Assembly (NCBI RefSeq): GCF_019511525.1
Contig: NZ_JAEUAT010000011.1
Span: 124,001-188,000, forward strand
Source: Rhizobium cauense
GTDB lineage: Bacteria > Pseudomonadota > Alphaproteobacteria > Rhizobiales > Rhizobiaceae
DNA: 64,000 nucleotides
Direction: 5' to 3'
Both the position numbers and the translations under genes were made by a program. Positions 35,766-45,375 of the stretch are shown piece by piece (position 1 is the first letter of the stretch; every line of letters starts with the position of its first letter). Below the pieces are notes generated by a model. The model saw only the letters and a list, made by a program, of their open reading frames with translations. It was not told the DNA's origin and made no database searches.

Positions 35766-35892
35766 GATATCTCCTGTCTTCTTCTTGCTTTGCGGCGCCC
35801 TATGGACGCCTACCCTCTGGTTTTGCAAGCAGACTAGAAAGGTTTTTGAGAGCCCACAAGCGCAAAAACCAGTAGTCTCAATCATTTCACAG

Positions 35893-37305
35893 TCACTGGA
35901 AATCGAAGCTGCTGAGACCCGCCACCATCTCATCGAGGCCCAACGGTCGTGTGACGGGCGGCTCGGCGCGCGAAAGGCATCCGCGCCGTTCACAAAGGCG
36001 ACAAGCCGGTCCAATCGAAACCGGCTGCTGGGCCGCTCCGGTCTGGCTGTAGACCGACGGCCCGCTGGCAGCTGCTTCACAGCCGATCAGCAAGGCGGTG
36101 CGCCTGATGCGCTCGCCGAACGCGGCGGTCGGCCCCTCGAGCGTCCGGGAGACAGTGAGATAGCTGGTGCCATCCGGCATTTCGACCGTCTCGGCAAGAA
36201 TCTGGCCCGGCTGCAGGAAGGCGGCATGAATATTCAGCTTCGGACAGCCGCCGCCGAAACGCGAATGCGGGAACCCCTGAGCCCCAGCGCGCCGGAGCCG
36301 GTGACCCGCGGCATCGATCTCGATCATGAAGAACGGAATGCCGGAGGCGCCTGGTCGCTGCAGCATGACGAGCCGGGCTGCCGCCTGCGCATAGGAAACG
36401 CCGAAGCGAGAACGGAGAATATCGATGTCGTAGCGGCTGTTCGCGGCAGCGGCCAAGAAGGGCGCATAGGGCATGGCAAGCGCCAATGCGCCGTAGCGAC
36501 AGAGCTCGAAGCGGGCTATGCGTTTTGCCTCCGGGGTCGACAGCGCGAGACCATCAAGCTCCGACAGAATCGCATCGCGCAAGGCGAGCGTTGCAACCTC
36601 AATGGCGATCTCATGCGCCTGATCGGCCGGCGACAGGCGTTCGGACACGAAGAGACGCATCGAGTGCCGGTCGAAGCGGCGCCGCAGATCCGGCATGACG
36701 TGAACCGGAAGCACGCGCACGCTGATGCCGCGCTCGGCGCGCAGCCACTCCTTGAATGCAGCCGGCAGATCGCGGGTCTCGGCAAAGCGGGCCAAGAAGG
36801 CCTCCGCGGCATCCTCCAGCAACGGGAAATAGGCCGAGCGCCGCTCCAGGATATCGCGCACCTCATCGGCCGGAAGCCGCGCACCGGCAAGTGGGACCTG
36901 CCCTGCGCCTGCGGTCAGCGACGTCAGGTCCGACAGGCGGCTCGCCTGCTCACTATAGGCTCGGTATAGCTTGATGATGCCGCTTGCAGCGTTTGGCGCA
37001 GCTTCAGCAACCTCAACAAGCTCCTGATCGCCAGGGAGTTCGCCGGCCAGAAGCGGATCCGCGAAAATCTCCCTCAGCTGATTGAGGCTTCCGCCGCTTT
37101 CATCCCTCAGCTCCTCCAGGTCCACCTTATAGACAGAAGACAGCTTGAGGAGCAGCTGCACCGTCAGTGGCCGCTGGTTGCGCTCGATGAGGTTGAGATA
37201 GGACGGAGAAATGCCAAGCTCGTCGGCCATCGCAGACTGCGTCAAGCCGAGACCGTTGCGAATGCGCCGGACCTTTGGCCCCCCAAAAATCTTGCGCTCC
37301 GCCAT
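35893..37305 (-). CDS. ShrR/RamB-type short-chain fatty-acid regulator (XRE plus ImmA/IrrE-like domains)
   Basis: A 470-residue protein. Residues ~8-65 are a Cro/cI helix-turn-helix (VRRIRNGLGLTQSAMADELG, SPSYLNLIERNQRPLTVQLL). The ImmA/IrrE-like peptidase fold follows at ~150-260 but the HExxH motif is not evident. The C-terminal DUF2083 region holds cysteine-rich segments (GPACRLCERRGCLSRAEPP). RamB, PrpC-linked regulators and rhizobial ShrR share this layout and control acetate and propionate genes. It is divergent from aceA, with TTTACAAA repeats between them, so aceA is its probable target. The ligand may be an acyl-CoA. Confidence 0.88.
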   Translation of the reverse strand: MAERKIFGGPKVRRIRNGLGLTQSAMADELGISPSYLNLIERNQRPLTVQLLLKLSSVYKVDLEELRDESGGSLNQLREIFADPLLAGELPGDQELVEVAEAAPNAASGIIKLYRAYSEQASRLSDLTSLTAGAGQVPLAGARLPADEVRDILERRSAYFPLLEDAAEAFLARFAETRDLPAAFKEWLRAERGISVRVLPVHVMPDLRRRFDRHSMRLFVSERLSPADQAHEIAIEVATLALRDAILSELDGLALSTPEAKRIARFELCRYGALALAMPYAPFLAAAANSRYDIDILRSRFGVSYAQAAARLVMLQRPGASGIPFFMIEIDAAGHRLRRAGAQGFPHSRFGGGCPKLNIHAAFLQPGQILAETVEMPDGTSYLTVSRTLEGPTAAFGERIRRTALLIGCEAAASGPSVYSQTGAAQQPVSIGPACRLCERRGCLSRAEPPVTRPLGLDEMVAGLSSFDFQ

Positions 37306-37315
37306 GTGACAATCC

Positions 37316-37450
37316 TTTACAAAAACCCGATAGCCAATATTTACAAAATTTTACAAATTTACAGAGCATTCCTGTCAAACGCTTTGCATCCTAACTCGTT
37401 TCTTACCGCTATTCCATAGATATTTCTGGCTTTCGCCGAGGATTTGTAAA
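37316..37450. promoter_or_regulatory. TTTACAAA operator cluster in the shrR-aceA intergenic region
   Basis: TTTACAAA occurs at 37316, 37340 and 37350, with a near copy (TTTACAGA) at 37358, and its reverse complement TTTGTAAA at 37443. Spacing between the second and third is ten bases, one helical turn. Four exact copies in 135 bases is far above chance in GC-rich DNA. CTGTCAAAC also occurs twice (37372 and 37453). The sites flank both divergent starts, so they are likely operators of the helix-turn-helix regulator, for aceA and for its own gene. Confidence 0.62.
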
Positions 37451-37497
37451 TTCTGTCAAACATCCAAACTGACTGCAAAATCTGCAAGGAGCATGAA

Positions 37498-38787
<1,290 letters not shown>

Positions 38788-38809
38788 TCGCACCAAGGAG
38801 GAGAATGCC

Positions 38810-39046
38810 ATGCCTACGCTTGCACGCGTCAAGGAACGCGCTGAAGAACAGTCGACCTGCATGACCCCGGACCAGCAGACGATGATCCGCATGCTCGCCA
38901 ACGACCTGCACCGGCTGAACCAGTCTGTCATGAAGGCCGTCGATGCCGGCGTTTCCGTCGAGATCGTTCGCTCGGCGAGACACCACGGCGGCGACGGGAA
39001 TTGGGGAGACCTCTTGATCCCTGTCATCGTTGCGGCGCGCAACTGA
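38810..39046 (+). CDS. Conserved small protein co-transcribed with aceA
   Basis: A 78-residue protein with a very strong ribosome-binding site (AAGGAGG) and only 22 bases after aceA, so almost surely in one operon. It is helical (DQQTMIRMLANDLHRLNQSV, MKAVDAGVSVEIVRSARHHG), ends in a hydrophobic LLIPVIVAAR stretch, and carries a His pair. I do not recognise a family, but the position matches a small hypothetical gene in Sinorhizobium as I recall. A modulator of isocitrate lyase is one idea; there is no direct support. Confidence 0.7.
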   Translation: MPTLARVKERAEEQSTCMTPDQQTMIRMLANDLHRLNQSVMKAVDAGVSVEIVRSARHHGGDGNWGDLLIPVIVAARN

Positions 39047-39063
39047 AACCGAGGCGGACGCCC

Positions 39064-39933
39064 TCAGCTTCGGCTGGGGCGCTTGCCGGCAAAGAGATCG
39101 CCGTAGCTCTTCAGCAACTTCGTCATGCGATCGGCAACGGTCCGGATCTCCGGCCGGTGCCGATCCTCGTTGTTCATGACGATCCACTGCCGATGGCGCA
39201 CCTCCGGCAACTCGGTGCCAAGACGCTGCAGTTCGGGATCGAGGTCGCCGACGAAGCATGGTAGCACCGCCTTGCCCGCCCCTGCCCTCACCAATTCCGG
39301 CAGCGAGCGCGGTCGGTTGACGGTCGCAACGATTGAACCAGCAGCATTGCGATGCGGCCAGCGAAGGTAATTCGAGATCGCATCCTCCTCGACCACGGCC
39401 ACCCATCGATCTTCGATCGGCTCGGCGTTGCGCCTGGTGTAGACGGCATAGGCCACCTCACCGAGCAGGCGCGCAGCAAGATTGCTTTCCTCCGGCTCGA
39501 AGGCACGGATACCGATATCGCTTTCCCGATAGTTGAGATTGGCGCGCGTTTCGCCGATGGTCAAAGAAATGGCGAAAGCGTCGCCGGACTTGCGAACAGC
39601 GGCGAAATTCTCGGTCAGAAGCCAGGCGATCCATGTGCCCGCGGCGACCCTTACCGTTGCACCGACGCTGCCTGCCTGCCGCCAGGCATCCACCTTGCGC
39701 GCCGCCGTTTCCATATCCTGCAGATGATCGAGAAGCACCTGGCCGTCGACGGTCAGGCTGTAGCCCGTCTGACTGCGGATAAACAGCGCCTTGCCGATCT
39801 CATGCTCCAGATCGAGCATGCGACGGCCGATCGTCGCGGGGCTGAGGCCGCTCGAGGCGCTCGCACCCGTCAGCCCGCCAAACCGAGCAACCTGAAGAAA
39901 AAGCTGAAAAGAGTCCCACTGAGTGTTTTTCAT
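39064..39933 (-). CDS. LysR-family transcriptional regulator
   Basis: A 289-residue LTTR. The helix-turn-helix is at residues 3-65 (WDSFQLFLQVARFGGLTGAS, SPATIGRRMLDLEHEIGKAL). The C-terminal co-inducer domain follows (ATVRVAAGTWIAWLLTENFA). It converges with the aceA operon, 17 bases apart. The start codon lies inside a perfect palindrome (39925-39944), a probable autoregulatory site. Its target genes are not obvious; it is not adjacent to a clear catabolic operon. Confidence 0.85.
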   Translation of the reverse strand: MKNTQWDSFQLFLQVARFGGLTGASASSGLSPATIGRRMLDLEHEIGKALFIRSQTGYSLTVDGQVLLDHLQDMETAARKVDAWRQAGSVGATVRVAAGTWIAWLLTENFAAVRKSGDAFAISLTIGETRANLNYRESDIGIRAFEPEESNLAARLLGEVAYAVYTRRNAEPIEDRWVAVVEEDAISNYLRWPHRNAAGSIVATVNRPRSLPELVRAGAGKAVLPCFVGDLDPELQRLGTELPEVRHRQWIVMNNEDRHRPEIRTVADRMTKLLKSYGDLFAGKRPSRS

Positions 39934-39944
39934 GAATGAAAAAC
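39925..39944. promoter_or_regulatory. Perfect 9-bp palindrome spanning the LysR start codon
   Basis: Arms GTTTTTCAT (39925-39933) and ATGAAAAAC (39936-39944) with a two-base centre. The start codon of the LysR gene is within the left arm. In mRNA it would form a hairpin that hides the start; in DNA it fits an autorepressor site. Confidence 0.55.
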
Positions 39945-40018
39945 ATAGTGAGATAACTCGCGTTTATAAAGCAGATTTTGCGGAATAACTAAGGCGATGC
40001 CCAACAGAGGACATCGCC

Positions 40019-40249
40019 ATGATTGATCACATCGCCATCGCACAGATTGCAGACATGATACATGAAAGCCGCAACAAATATTCAGCCGGAGCCGAAAGAG
40101 CTTTCTACGAGAGCGTCGGTCGTTCGCACATCGTCCGCCTCGTGGCATTCCTCACATCGCTCAGAATCGGCGGGCGGGTATTTCGCTCAAGAACTCAACC
40201 CGCCTGCCGTCCGCATCGCGATCAGGCTGCCTGCCTCGGCCGACCGTAA
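40019..40249 (+). CDS. Possible small protein (76 residues)
   Basis: A plus-strand frame starting MIDHIAIAQIADMIHESRNK with GAGGA eight bases before the ATG. The first ~50 residues look protein-like; the last ~25 overlap the antisense 3' end of the chemoreceptor gene and look arbitrary (CRPHRDQAACLGRP). It may be a real small gene with a degraded or extended end, or chance. It is divergent from the LysR gene and could be its target. I know no homologue. Confidence 0.28.
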   Translation: MIDHIAIAQIADMIHESRNKYSAGAERAFYESVGRSHIVRLVAFLTSLRIGGRVFRSRTQPACRPHRDQAACLGRP

Positions 40250-42063
40250 TCCGGAGCGGCTTCGAAGCGGAACTGCTGAACCAGCGCCATCAACGCATCC
40301 GCCTCACTGGCAAGCCGCCGGCTCGCCTCTGTCGTTTCCTCAACCATTGCGGCGTTCTGCTGCGTCATCTGGTCCATCGCGTTGACGGCACCGTTGACCT
40401 CGTGCAGAGCGGCCGATTGGTCCTGGCTTGCCGTTGCGATCGTTTCGACGTGCCCGCTGATCGCGATGATCTCCTGGCTGATCGAGGCAAGGACCGAGCC
40501 GGTCTTCTGCACTAGGCCCGAGCCGGTCATGACCTCGCGGGTCGACTTCTCGATCAGGCCCTTGATTTCACGCGCCGCGTCCGCGGAGCGCTGCGCAAGC
40601 TCGCGCACCTCCTGCGCAACAACCGCGAAACCCTTGCCTGCCTCACCGGCACGCGCTGCCTCGATACCGGCGTTCAGCGCCAGAAGGTTGGTCTGAAACG
40701 CGATGTCGTCGATGACTTCGATGATCTGTTCGATCTGCTTCGAGGCCTCCTCGATGCGATCCATCGCCGCAACGGCGTCGCTGACAACGGCGCCTGAGCT
40801 ATCGGCGTTCTTCTTCGTCACCGATACGGCGTCGTTCGCCTCTCTCGCACGGACCGCAGAGGATTTCACCGTTACCGTGATTTCCTCGACGGCAGCTGCC
40901 GTTTCTTCGAGATTGGCAGCCTGCGCTTCGGTGCGCTTCGAAAGCTCGTCGGCGGACGACAGCATGGCGCCGGAGTTGCTCTGGATCGAAGCGGTGTTGT
41001 CACGGATGCGTGCCAAGGTTTCCTGAAGACGAACAAGCGATGCATTGAAGTCAACGCGAAGCTGTTCCAGACGACCAACAAACGGGGTCTGGATTGTCTG
41101 TGAGACATCGCCCTGCGCGAGACGTCCCAGGCCTGAAGCAAGCTGGTTGACGGCGAAGTCGATCTGACCGTCGAGCGCGCGCTTCTCAGCGTCGTTGCGG
41201 GCGCGCTCGTCGTCGCTGAGCTGGCGCTGTTCGGCTGCCTGCGTTTCCAGGGCCTGGCGAGCGCGGGCGTTATCACGGAAGAAAGCGAGGGCGCGCCCGA
41301 TCGCACCGAACTCGTTCTGCTTGTCGACGCAGGGAATTGGTCCGTCGAGATTGCCGGCAGAGATGGTGTGGATGGTCGCAGTCAGCGCTTCAAGCGGCCT
41401 GACGGTTGCTCGGATGGCGAAGTAGGCGACAAAGCCGACCAGCAGCAACACCGCGACACCAGCGCCTGCCACCAGCACCAGCAACTGCTGCAGGCTGTTG
41501 AAGTAGACTTCCATCGGAATGCCGATGAAGAGGATGCCGACATTCGAGCCGGTTGCGTTCTTGACCGGGAAATAGCCGGTCATGAATTTGCGACCGAACA
41601 GCTCCGCCGGACCATAATAGGCCTGCCCCTTGGCCAATACCGCCTGGGCCGGATGATCCGCGGCAAGCTTCGTGCCGACGGCGCGGTCGCCGTTTTCCTT
41701 CTTCACGTTGGTCGAGACGCGAACATAGTCGCTGCCCTGACGTTCAAACACGGTCGCAACACCTGCGATCGACTGCGCGGTGCGATCGACCAGAACGTGA
41801 TCGCCTAGCGAGGGAAGCTTCTCCTCCGTCACGCCGGCAAGCTCATTGTTGCTGACATCGACCTTCACGGCCGCATCGCTGGCACCATAGAGAACCGCCA
41901 TCGTCCGGCTCGCATCCTTCGCATCGGACACGGCGCTCGACATCACGTAGGCGCTGAGATTGTAGTAGGTGACGCAGACAATTGCCGCGGTGCTGAAGAC
42001 GAGTAGTATAAGCGTGATGGCAACGATCTGACGTACGATGGAAGCCGAGAACAGGCGCAGCAT
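40222..42063 (-). CDS. Methyl-accepting chemotaxis protein with Cache-type sensor
   Basis: About 613 residues. The first transmembrane helix is at ~10-30 (IVRQIVAITLILLVFSTAAI). A ~150-residue periplasmic Cache_3-like domain follows (VATVFERQGSDYVRVSTNVK; YFPVKNATGSNVGILFIGIP). The second helix (VLLLVGFVAYFAI), HAMP and a second HAMP-like unit precede the signalling hairpin tip (DDIAFQTNLLALNAGIEAAR). There is no C-terminal CheR-binding pentapeptide. The start is set by AGGGGA five bases before the ATG. The ligand is unknown; Cache domains often bind small acids or amino acids. Confidence 0.9.
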   Translation of the reverse strand: MLRLFSASIVRQIVAITLILLVFSTAAIVCVTYYNLSAYVMSSAVSDAKDASRTMAVLYGASDAAVKVDVSNNELAGVTEEKLPSLGDHVLVDRTAQSIAGVATVFERQGSDYVRVSTNVKKENGDRAVGTKLAADHPAQAVLAKGQAYYGPAELFGRKFMTGYFPVKNATGSNVGILFIGIPMEVYFNSLQQLLVLVAGAGVAVLLLVGFVAYFAIRATVRPLEALTATIHTISAGNLDGPIPCVDKQNEFGAIGRALAFFRDNARARQALETQAAEQRQLSDDERARNDAEKRALDGQIDFAVNQLASGLGRLAQGDVSQTIQTPFVGRLEQLRVDFNASLVRLQETLARIRDNTASIQSNSGAMLSSADELSKRTEAQAANLEETAAAVEEITVTVKSSAVRAREANDAVSVTKKNADSSGAVVSDAVAAMDRIEEASKQIEQIIEVIDDIAFQTNLLALNAGIEAARAGEAGKGFAVVAQEVRELAQRSADAAREIKGLIEKSTREVMTGSGLVQKTGSVLASISQEIIAISGHVETIATASQDQSAALHEVNGAVNAMDQMTQQNAAMVEETTEASRRLASEADALMALVQQFRFEAAPDYGRPRQAA

Positions 42064-42197
42064 AGATTTCCCCTGAGACATGAGCTTCCTAGGCTAATGC
42101 GAAAAATTTAAAGAAAATCTTCAAAAAATTGACAATCGTCAAAAAATTGAAGCGAAATCCGACGCCAACAATTCCAGGGCTACAGAACGCTGAAAGA

Positions 42198-42222
42198 AAA
42201 AGGCCCCGGTTTGACCGGGGCC
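42198..42222 (-). terminator. Rho-independent terminator of the upstream chemoreceptor gene
   Basis: An 8-bp stem (plus-strand arms 42202-42209 and 42215-42222, five-base loop). On the minus strand TTTTTCTTTC follows. It lies 27 bases past the stop of the larger chemoreceptor, so the two chemoreceptor genes are separate transcription units. Confidence 0.9.
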
Positions 42223-42249
42223 TTGCTTGGATATGACCTTTGATTGCGC

Positions 42250-44778
42250 TTAGGCGGCGCGATAGATCGTGCCCTGCGTATCGCCGTCGATCTTGAACTG
42301 CTGAACGAGCCGCAACAGGGAATCCGCCTCGACTGCAAGCTCGCGACTTGCCGCACTGGTCTCTTCCACCATGGCAGCGTTCTGCTGTGTCATCTGGTCC
42401 ATCTGATTGACGGTCGCATTGACCTCCTGTAGCGCGCCAGACTGGTCGTGGCTTGCGCGAGCGATCGTCTCCACATGCTGGCTGATCGTGACGATCTGAG
42501 CGCTGATCTTGGCAAGCACCGTGCCGGTCTCCTGCACGAACTGAGAGCCGGAGCTGACCTCTGTCGTCGACTTGTTGATGAGGCCCTTGATCTCCTGTGC
42601 CGCAGCGGCAGAGCGCTGCGCCAGTTCACGGACCTCCATCGCGACGACGGCGAAGCCCTTACCAGCTTCACCGGCGCGTGCCGCTTCGATCCCGGCATTC
42701 AATGCCAGAAGGTTGGTCTGGAACGCAATCTCATCGATGACACCGATGATCTGCTCGATCTGGCGGGATGCATCTTCAATGCGGCCCATCGCATCGATGG
42801 CGTTGCTGACGACGACTGCCGAGTCGTCAGCGCTGCGCTTGGCCTGGCGGACGATCTGGTCGGCGTCCTTGGCGCGCTCCGCGGAGGAGCGGACCGTCAC
42901 CGTAATCTGTTCAACGGCTGCGGCGGTCTCTTCCAGCGAAGCAGCCTGCTGCTCGGTGCGCTTGGAGAGATCCTCGGCTGACTGGGCCATCTGGTTGCCG
43001 TTGCCCTGGATCATCTCGACGTTGTCGCGGATCTGGCTCATCGTGGCCTGCAGGCGCATCATCGAGCCGTTGAAATCCTGGCGAAGCTGCTCGAGGCGTC
43101 CGATGAACGGCGTATCGATCGTCGTCGAAATGTCGCCCTGCGACATGCGCTCGAGGCCGGAGGCAAGCGCATTGACCGCAAACTCGATCTGGCGATCCAT
43201 TTCGCGCTTCTCGGCATCGTTGCGCTGACGCTCGTGCTCGGCTGCGGTTCGTTCCTCTTCGCTCTGTTCCTCGATGCGGATCTTGGAGATCGCGTTCTCC
43301 TTGAAGATACCAAGTGCGCGGGCCATATCGCCGATTTCGTCATGGCGCTGATCACCCGAAATGCTGGTGTCGAGTGCGCCATCGGCGATACGGCGCATCG
43401 CGGCGGTGATCTGGCCGATCGGACGCTGCAGCGTCAGGACAAGGGCAATGCCACCGACGATGGAGAGCACGATGCCAAGGCCTGTCGTCAGCACGGAGAT
43501 GCCATTTGCCTGTGTGCGTTCGGCACCGGCGCTCTGCTTCTGCAATTCGGCAAATGCCGTCAGCTGGCCCCAGACGGCGTCGAGCTGCTGGCGGGCTGAA
43601 GCGTAGTCGGCAACGCGCTGGTTGATCGTATCGACGAGGCTCTGCGCGTCCTTGTCCATCGACGCAAGCGCCGGCGACATGGCTGCGACGATCTCCTCGG
43701 CGAAGTTCATGCCCTTGGCGCTGGCAAGCAGCGTGTTCAGGTTGGTGCCGAGCGTCGCAATCTCCTGGTGCAGGCGGACGCGGTTTTCCTTGCCCGGCTT
43801 GGCAGCGAATTCACCAAGAACGAGCTGCAGCGAATAGATCGCGCTTTCCAGGCGCCGGGTGTCCTCGAGAACCGAGTTCGTTTGAGCGATGCGGCTATCA
43901 AGCTCGACGAATGTGGTCGTCGCCGCACGCATCATCTGCGTTGCCGTCAGCTGGGTGTAGGTCGACATCTGGCGGAAGCGGGAGACAAGGCGCCCGAGGT
44001 TGGCGATCGCCTCATCACTGCCGGCATCGGCGGCCGTTGCCTGCGCCTTCACGTCGCTGATCGTCTGCGACAGCGACTGCGTCATGCTCTTCTGGTTCGC
44101 GGGTACCGAAATCTCGATCAGTCGCTGCGCCTTGGCAATGGCCGGAATGGCGTCCGTCACAACCTTCAGCTTGTCGGCCGGCAACTGCGCCTTGTTGAAG
44201 TCGCCCATGACGGTTGCAAGTGTGTCGCCGCCCTTCAGCAGGCGATCAGCAGCACGCAACGTTGCTGTGGCGTTACCTTCGTCCTTGCGGATGTTTTCCT
44301 CAAGCTGCTGCGCATCATAGTTGACGTTGAAGCGGCTTGTGATCATCACCTTCTGTGCGTCGTCGATCGACTTGCGAAGGGCGAGTTCCTGCTCGTGCAG
44401 GGTCCAGAGCTTGCCCACGGTGTCGGAAATTCCCGAGGTTCCGTCGATCGCAGCCATGAGGTTGTCGCGCCCGCCATTTTCGCCGATCTGCTTCAACGTG
44501 GCGTTCAGCGTGCCCTCTTGCGTCTTGATGTCCCCATAGAGCTTGTCGCGTGCTTCCTGGCTGGTGATCTGCAGGAAGTCGTCCATGGAGCCATAGAGGT
44601 CCTTGAACCCGCTCAGCGATTGCAGGACGCTGTTGGAGATTTCCATGCGCCCCTGCAGCAAGCCGGAAGCATAGAGGCCAGTCAGGCCGACGGCAGAAAT
44701 ACTTACAACAAAAGGCAATACAAAAATCAGGACCTTCGTCTTGATCCTGAAACGGGAAAGAATCTTATCAATCAACAT
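42250..44778 (-). CDS. Methyl-accepting chemotaxis protein with long helical periplasmic domain
   Basis: About 842 residues. Helix one is at ~14-36 (LIFVLPFVVSISAVGLTGLY). A ~390-residue helical periplasmic region follows, rich in heptads (for example SLSQTISDVKAQATAADAGS), of the helical bimodular (HBM) kind as far as can be told from length. Helix two is at ~432-452, then HAMP (MRRIADGALDTSISGDQRHD), a second HAMP-like unit, and the signalling tip DEIAFQTNLLALNAGIEAAR. HBM receptors elsewhere sense organic acids. No CheR pentapeptide. The signalling half is very like that of the downstream receptor, so the pair probably arose by duplication with new sensor domains. Confidence 0.88.
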   Translation of the reverse strand: MLIDKILSRFRIKTKVLIFVLPFVVSISAVGLTGLYASGLLQGRMEISNSVLQSLSGFKDLYGSMDDFLQITSQEARDKLYGDIKTQEGTLNATLKQIGENGGRDNLMAAIDGTSGISDTVGKLWTLHEQELALRKSIDDAQKVMITSRFNVNYDAQQLEENIRKDEGNATATLRAADRLLKGGDTLATVMGDFNKAQLPADKLKVVTDAIPAIAKAQRLIEISVPANQKSMTQSLSQTISDVKAQATAADAGSDEAIANLGRLVSRFRQMSTYTQLTATQMMRAATTTFVELDSRIAQTNSVLEDTRRLESAIYSLQLVLGEFAAKPGKENRVRLHQEIATLGTNLNTLLASAKGMNFAEEIVAAMSPALASMDKDAQSLVDTINQRVADYASARQQLDAVWGQLTAFAELQKQSAGAERTQANGISVLTTGLGIVLSIVGGIALVLTLQRPIGQITAAMRRIADGALDTSISGDQRHDEIGDMARALGIFKENAISKIRIEEQSEEERTAAEHERQRNDAEKREMDRQIEFAVNALASGLERMSQGDISTTIDTPFIGRLEQLRQDFNGSMMRLQATMSQIRDNVEMIQGNGNQMAQSAEDLSKRTEQQAASLEETAAAVEQITVTVRSSAERAKDADQIVRQAKRSADDSAVVVSNAIDAMGRIEDASRQIEQIIGVIDEIAFQTNLLALNAGIEAARAGEAGKGFAVVAMEVRELAQRSAAAAQEIKGLINKSTTEVSSGSQFVQETGTVLAKISAQIVTISQHVETIARASHDQSGALQEVNATVNQMDQMTQQNAAMVEETSAASRELAVEADSLLRLVQQFKIDGDTQGTIYRAA

Positions 44779-45088
44779 GGCGGTTCCGGCCTTCCATACA
44801 CCACTCCTCCCATCGGCCGCCTGGCGGGGCGCCGACCGAGTGCATCGAGCTGCTCTATTGGAACAATGGGAGTCCCGAACAACGAGGTCCGGTCGGCAAT
44901 CATTGCCAGCTCGCCTCACGCCAACGCGGAAGCGCCCAAAAATCATCGAGCAAGTTTTGCAGGGGATGTCTTAATTTTCGGATAAGCGAAAACCAGGGAA
45001 AGCCGCATTCAAATCGATTTATGGACGAGATAGCTCATGCGCGGTCACGCCGCGTACAGGTTACGTGTCGAGATCGAGAATGTTAAAA
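44779..45088. other. 310-base intergenic region upstream of the chemoreceptor gene
   Basis: The region between the chemoreceptor start and the small membrane-protein gene. Frames here are short and overlap without ribosome-binding sites. I see no strong hairpin or repeat. It should hold the promoter of the chemoreceptor gene on the minus strand. Confidence 0.5.
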
Positions 45089-45226
45089 TCAGCGCGCGAG
45101 GAGAAGAGCGGCCACGGCGGCCAACGCACTGGCGGAAAGGACGATGTAACGCACGGCAACAAGCTTGTTGTCAGGCTTTGCTTGAGCGATTGCAATGGCG
45201 CGGGCGCGTCGAGTGTTCCTATTCAT
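45089..45226 (-). CDS. Very small single-pass membrane protein (45 residues)
   Basis: A 45-residue frame: a basic N-terminal half (MNRNTRRARAIAIAQAKPDN) and one transmembrane helix at the C-terminus (VRYIVLSASALAAVAALLLA). GAGGTCC lies about eight bases before the ATG. A longer frame begins 28 codons upstream but lacks such a site. Proteins of this shape often act as regulators of membrane complexes. No homologue is known to me, and no operon partner is close. Likely real, though short. Confidence 0.5.
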   Translation of the reverse strand: MNRNTRRARAIAIAQAKPDNKLVAVRYIVLSASALAAVAALLLAR

Positions 45227-45375
45227 TTGCAGGACCTCACTTCTTCTCTGGCAATACAATCCAACAAAACGGCTTGTTGGTAAAGCTCTATTTAGGAAGT
45301 GCTTTTCCATCCGTCATTAGGACAGGATGGCGCACCCAACTTAAGAACTCTTGAATCGAGCGAATTGTTTCGTGC

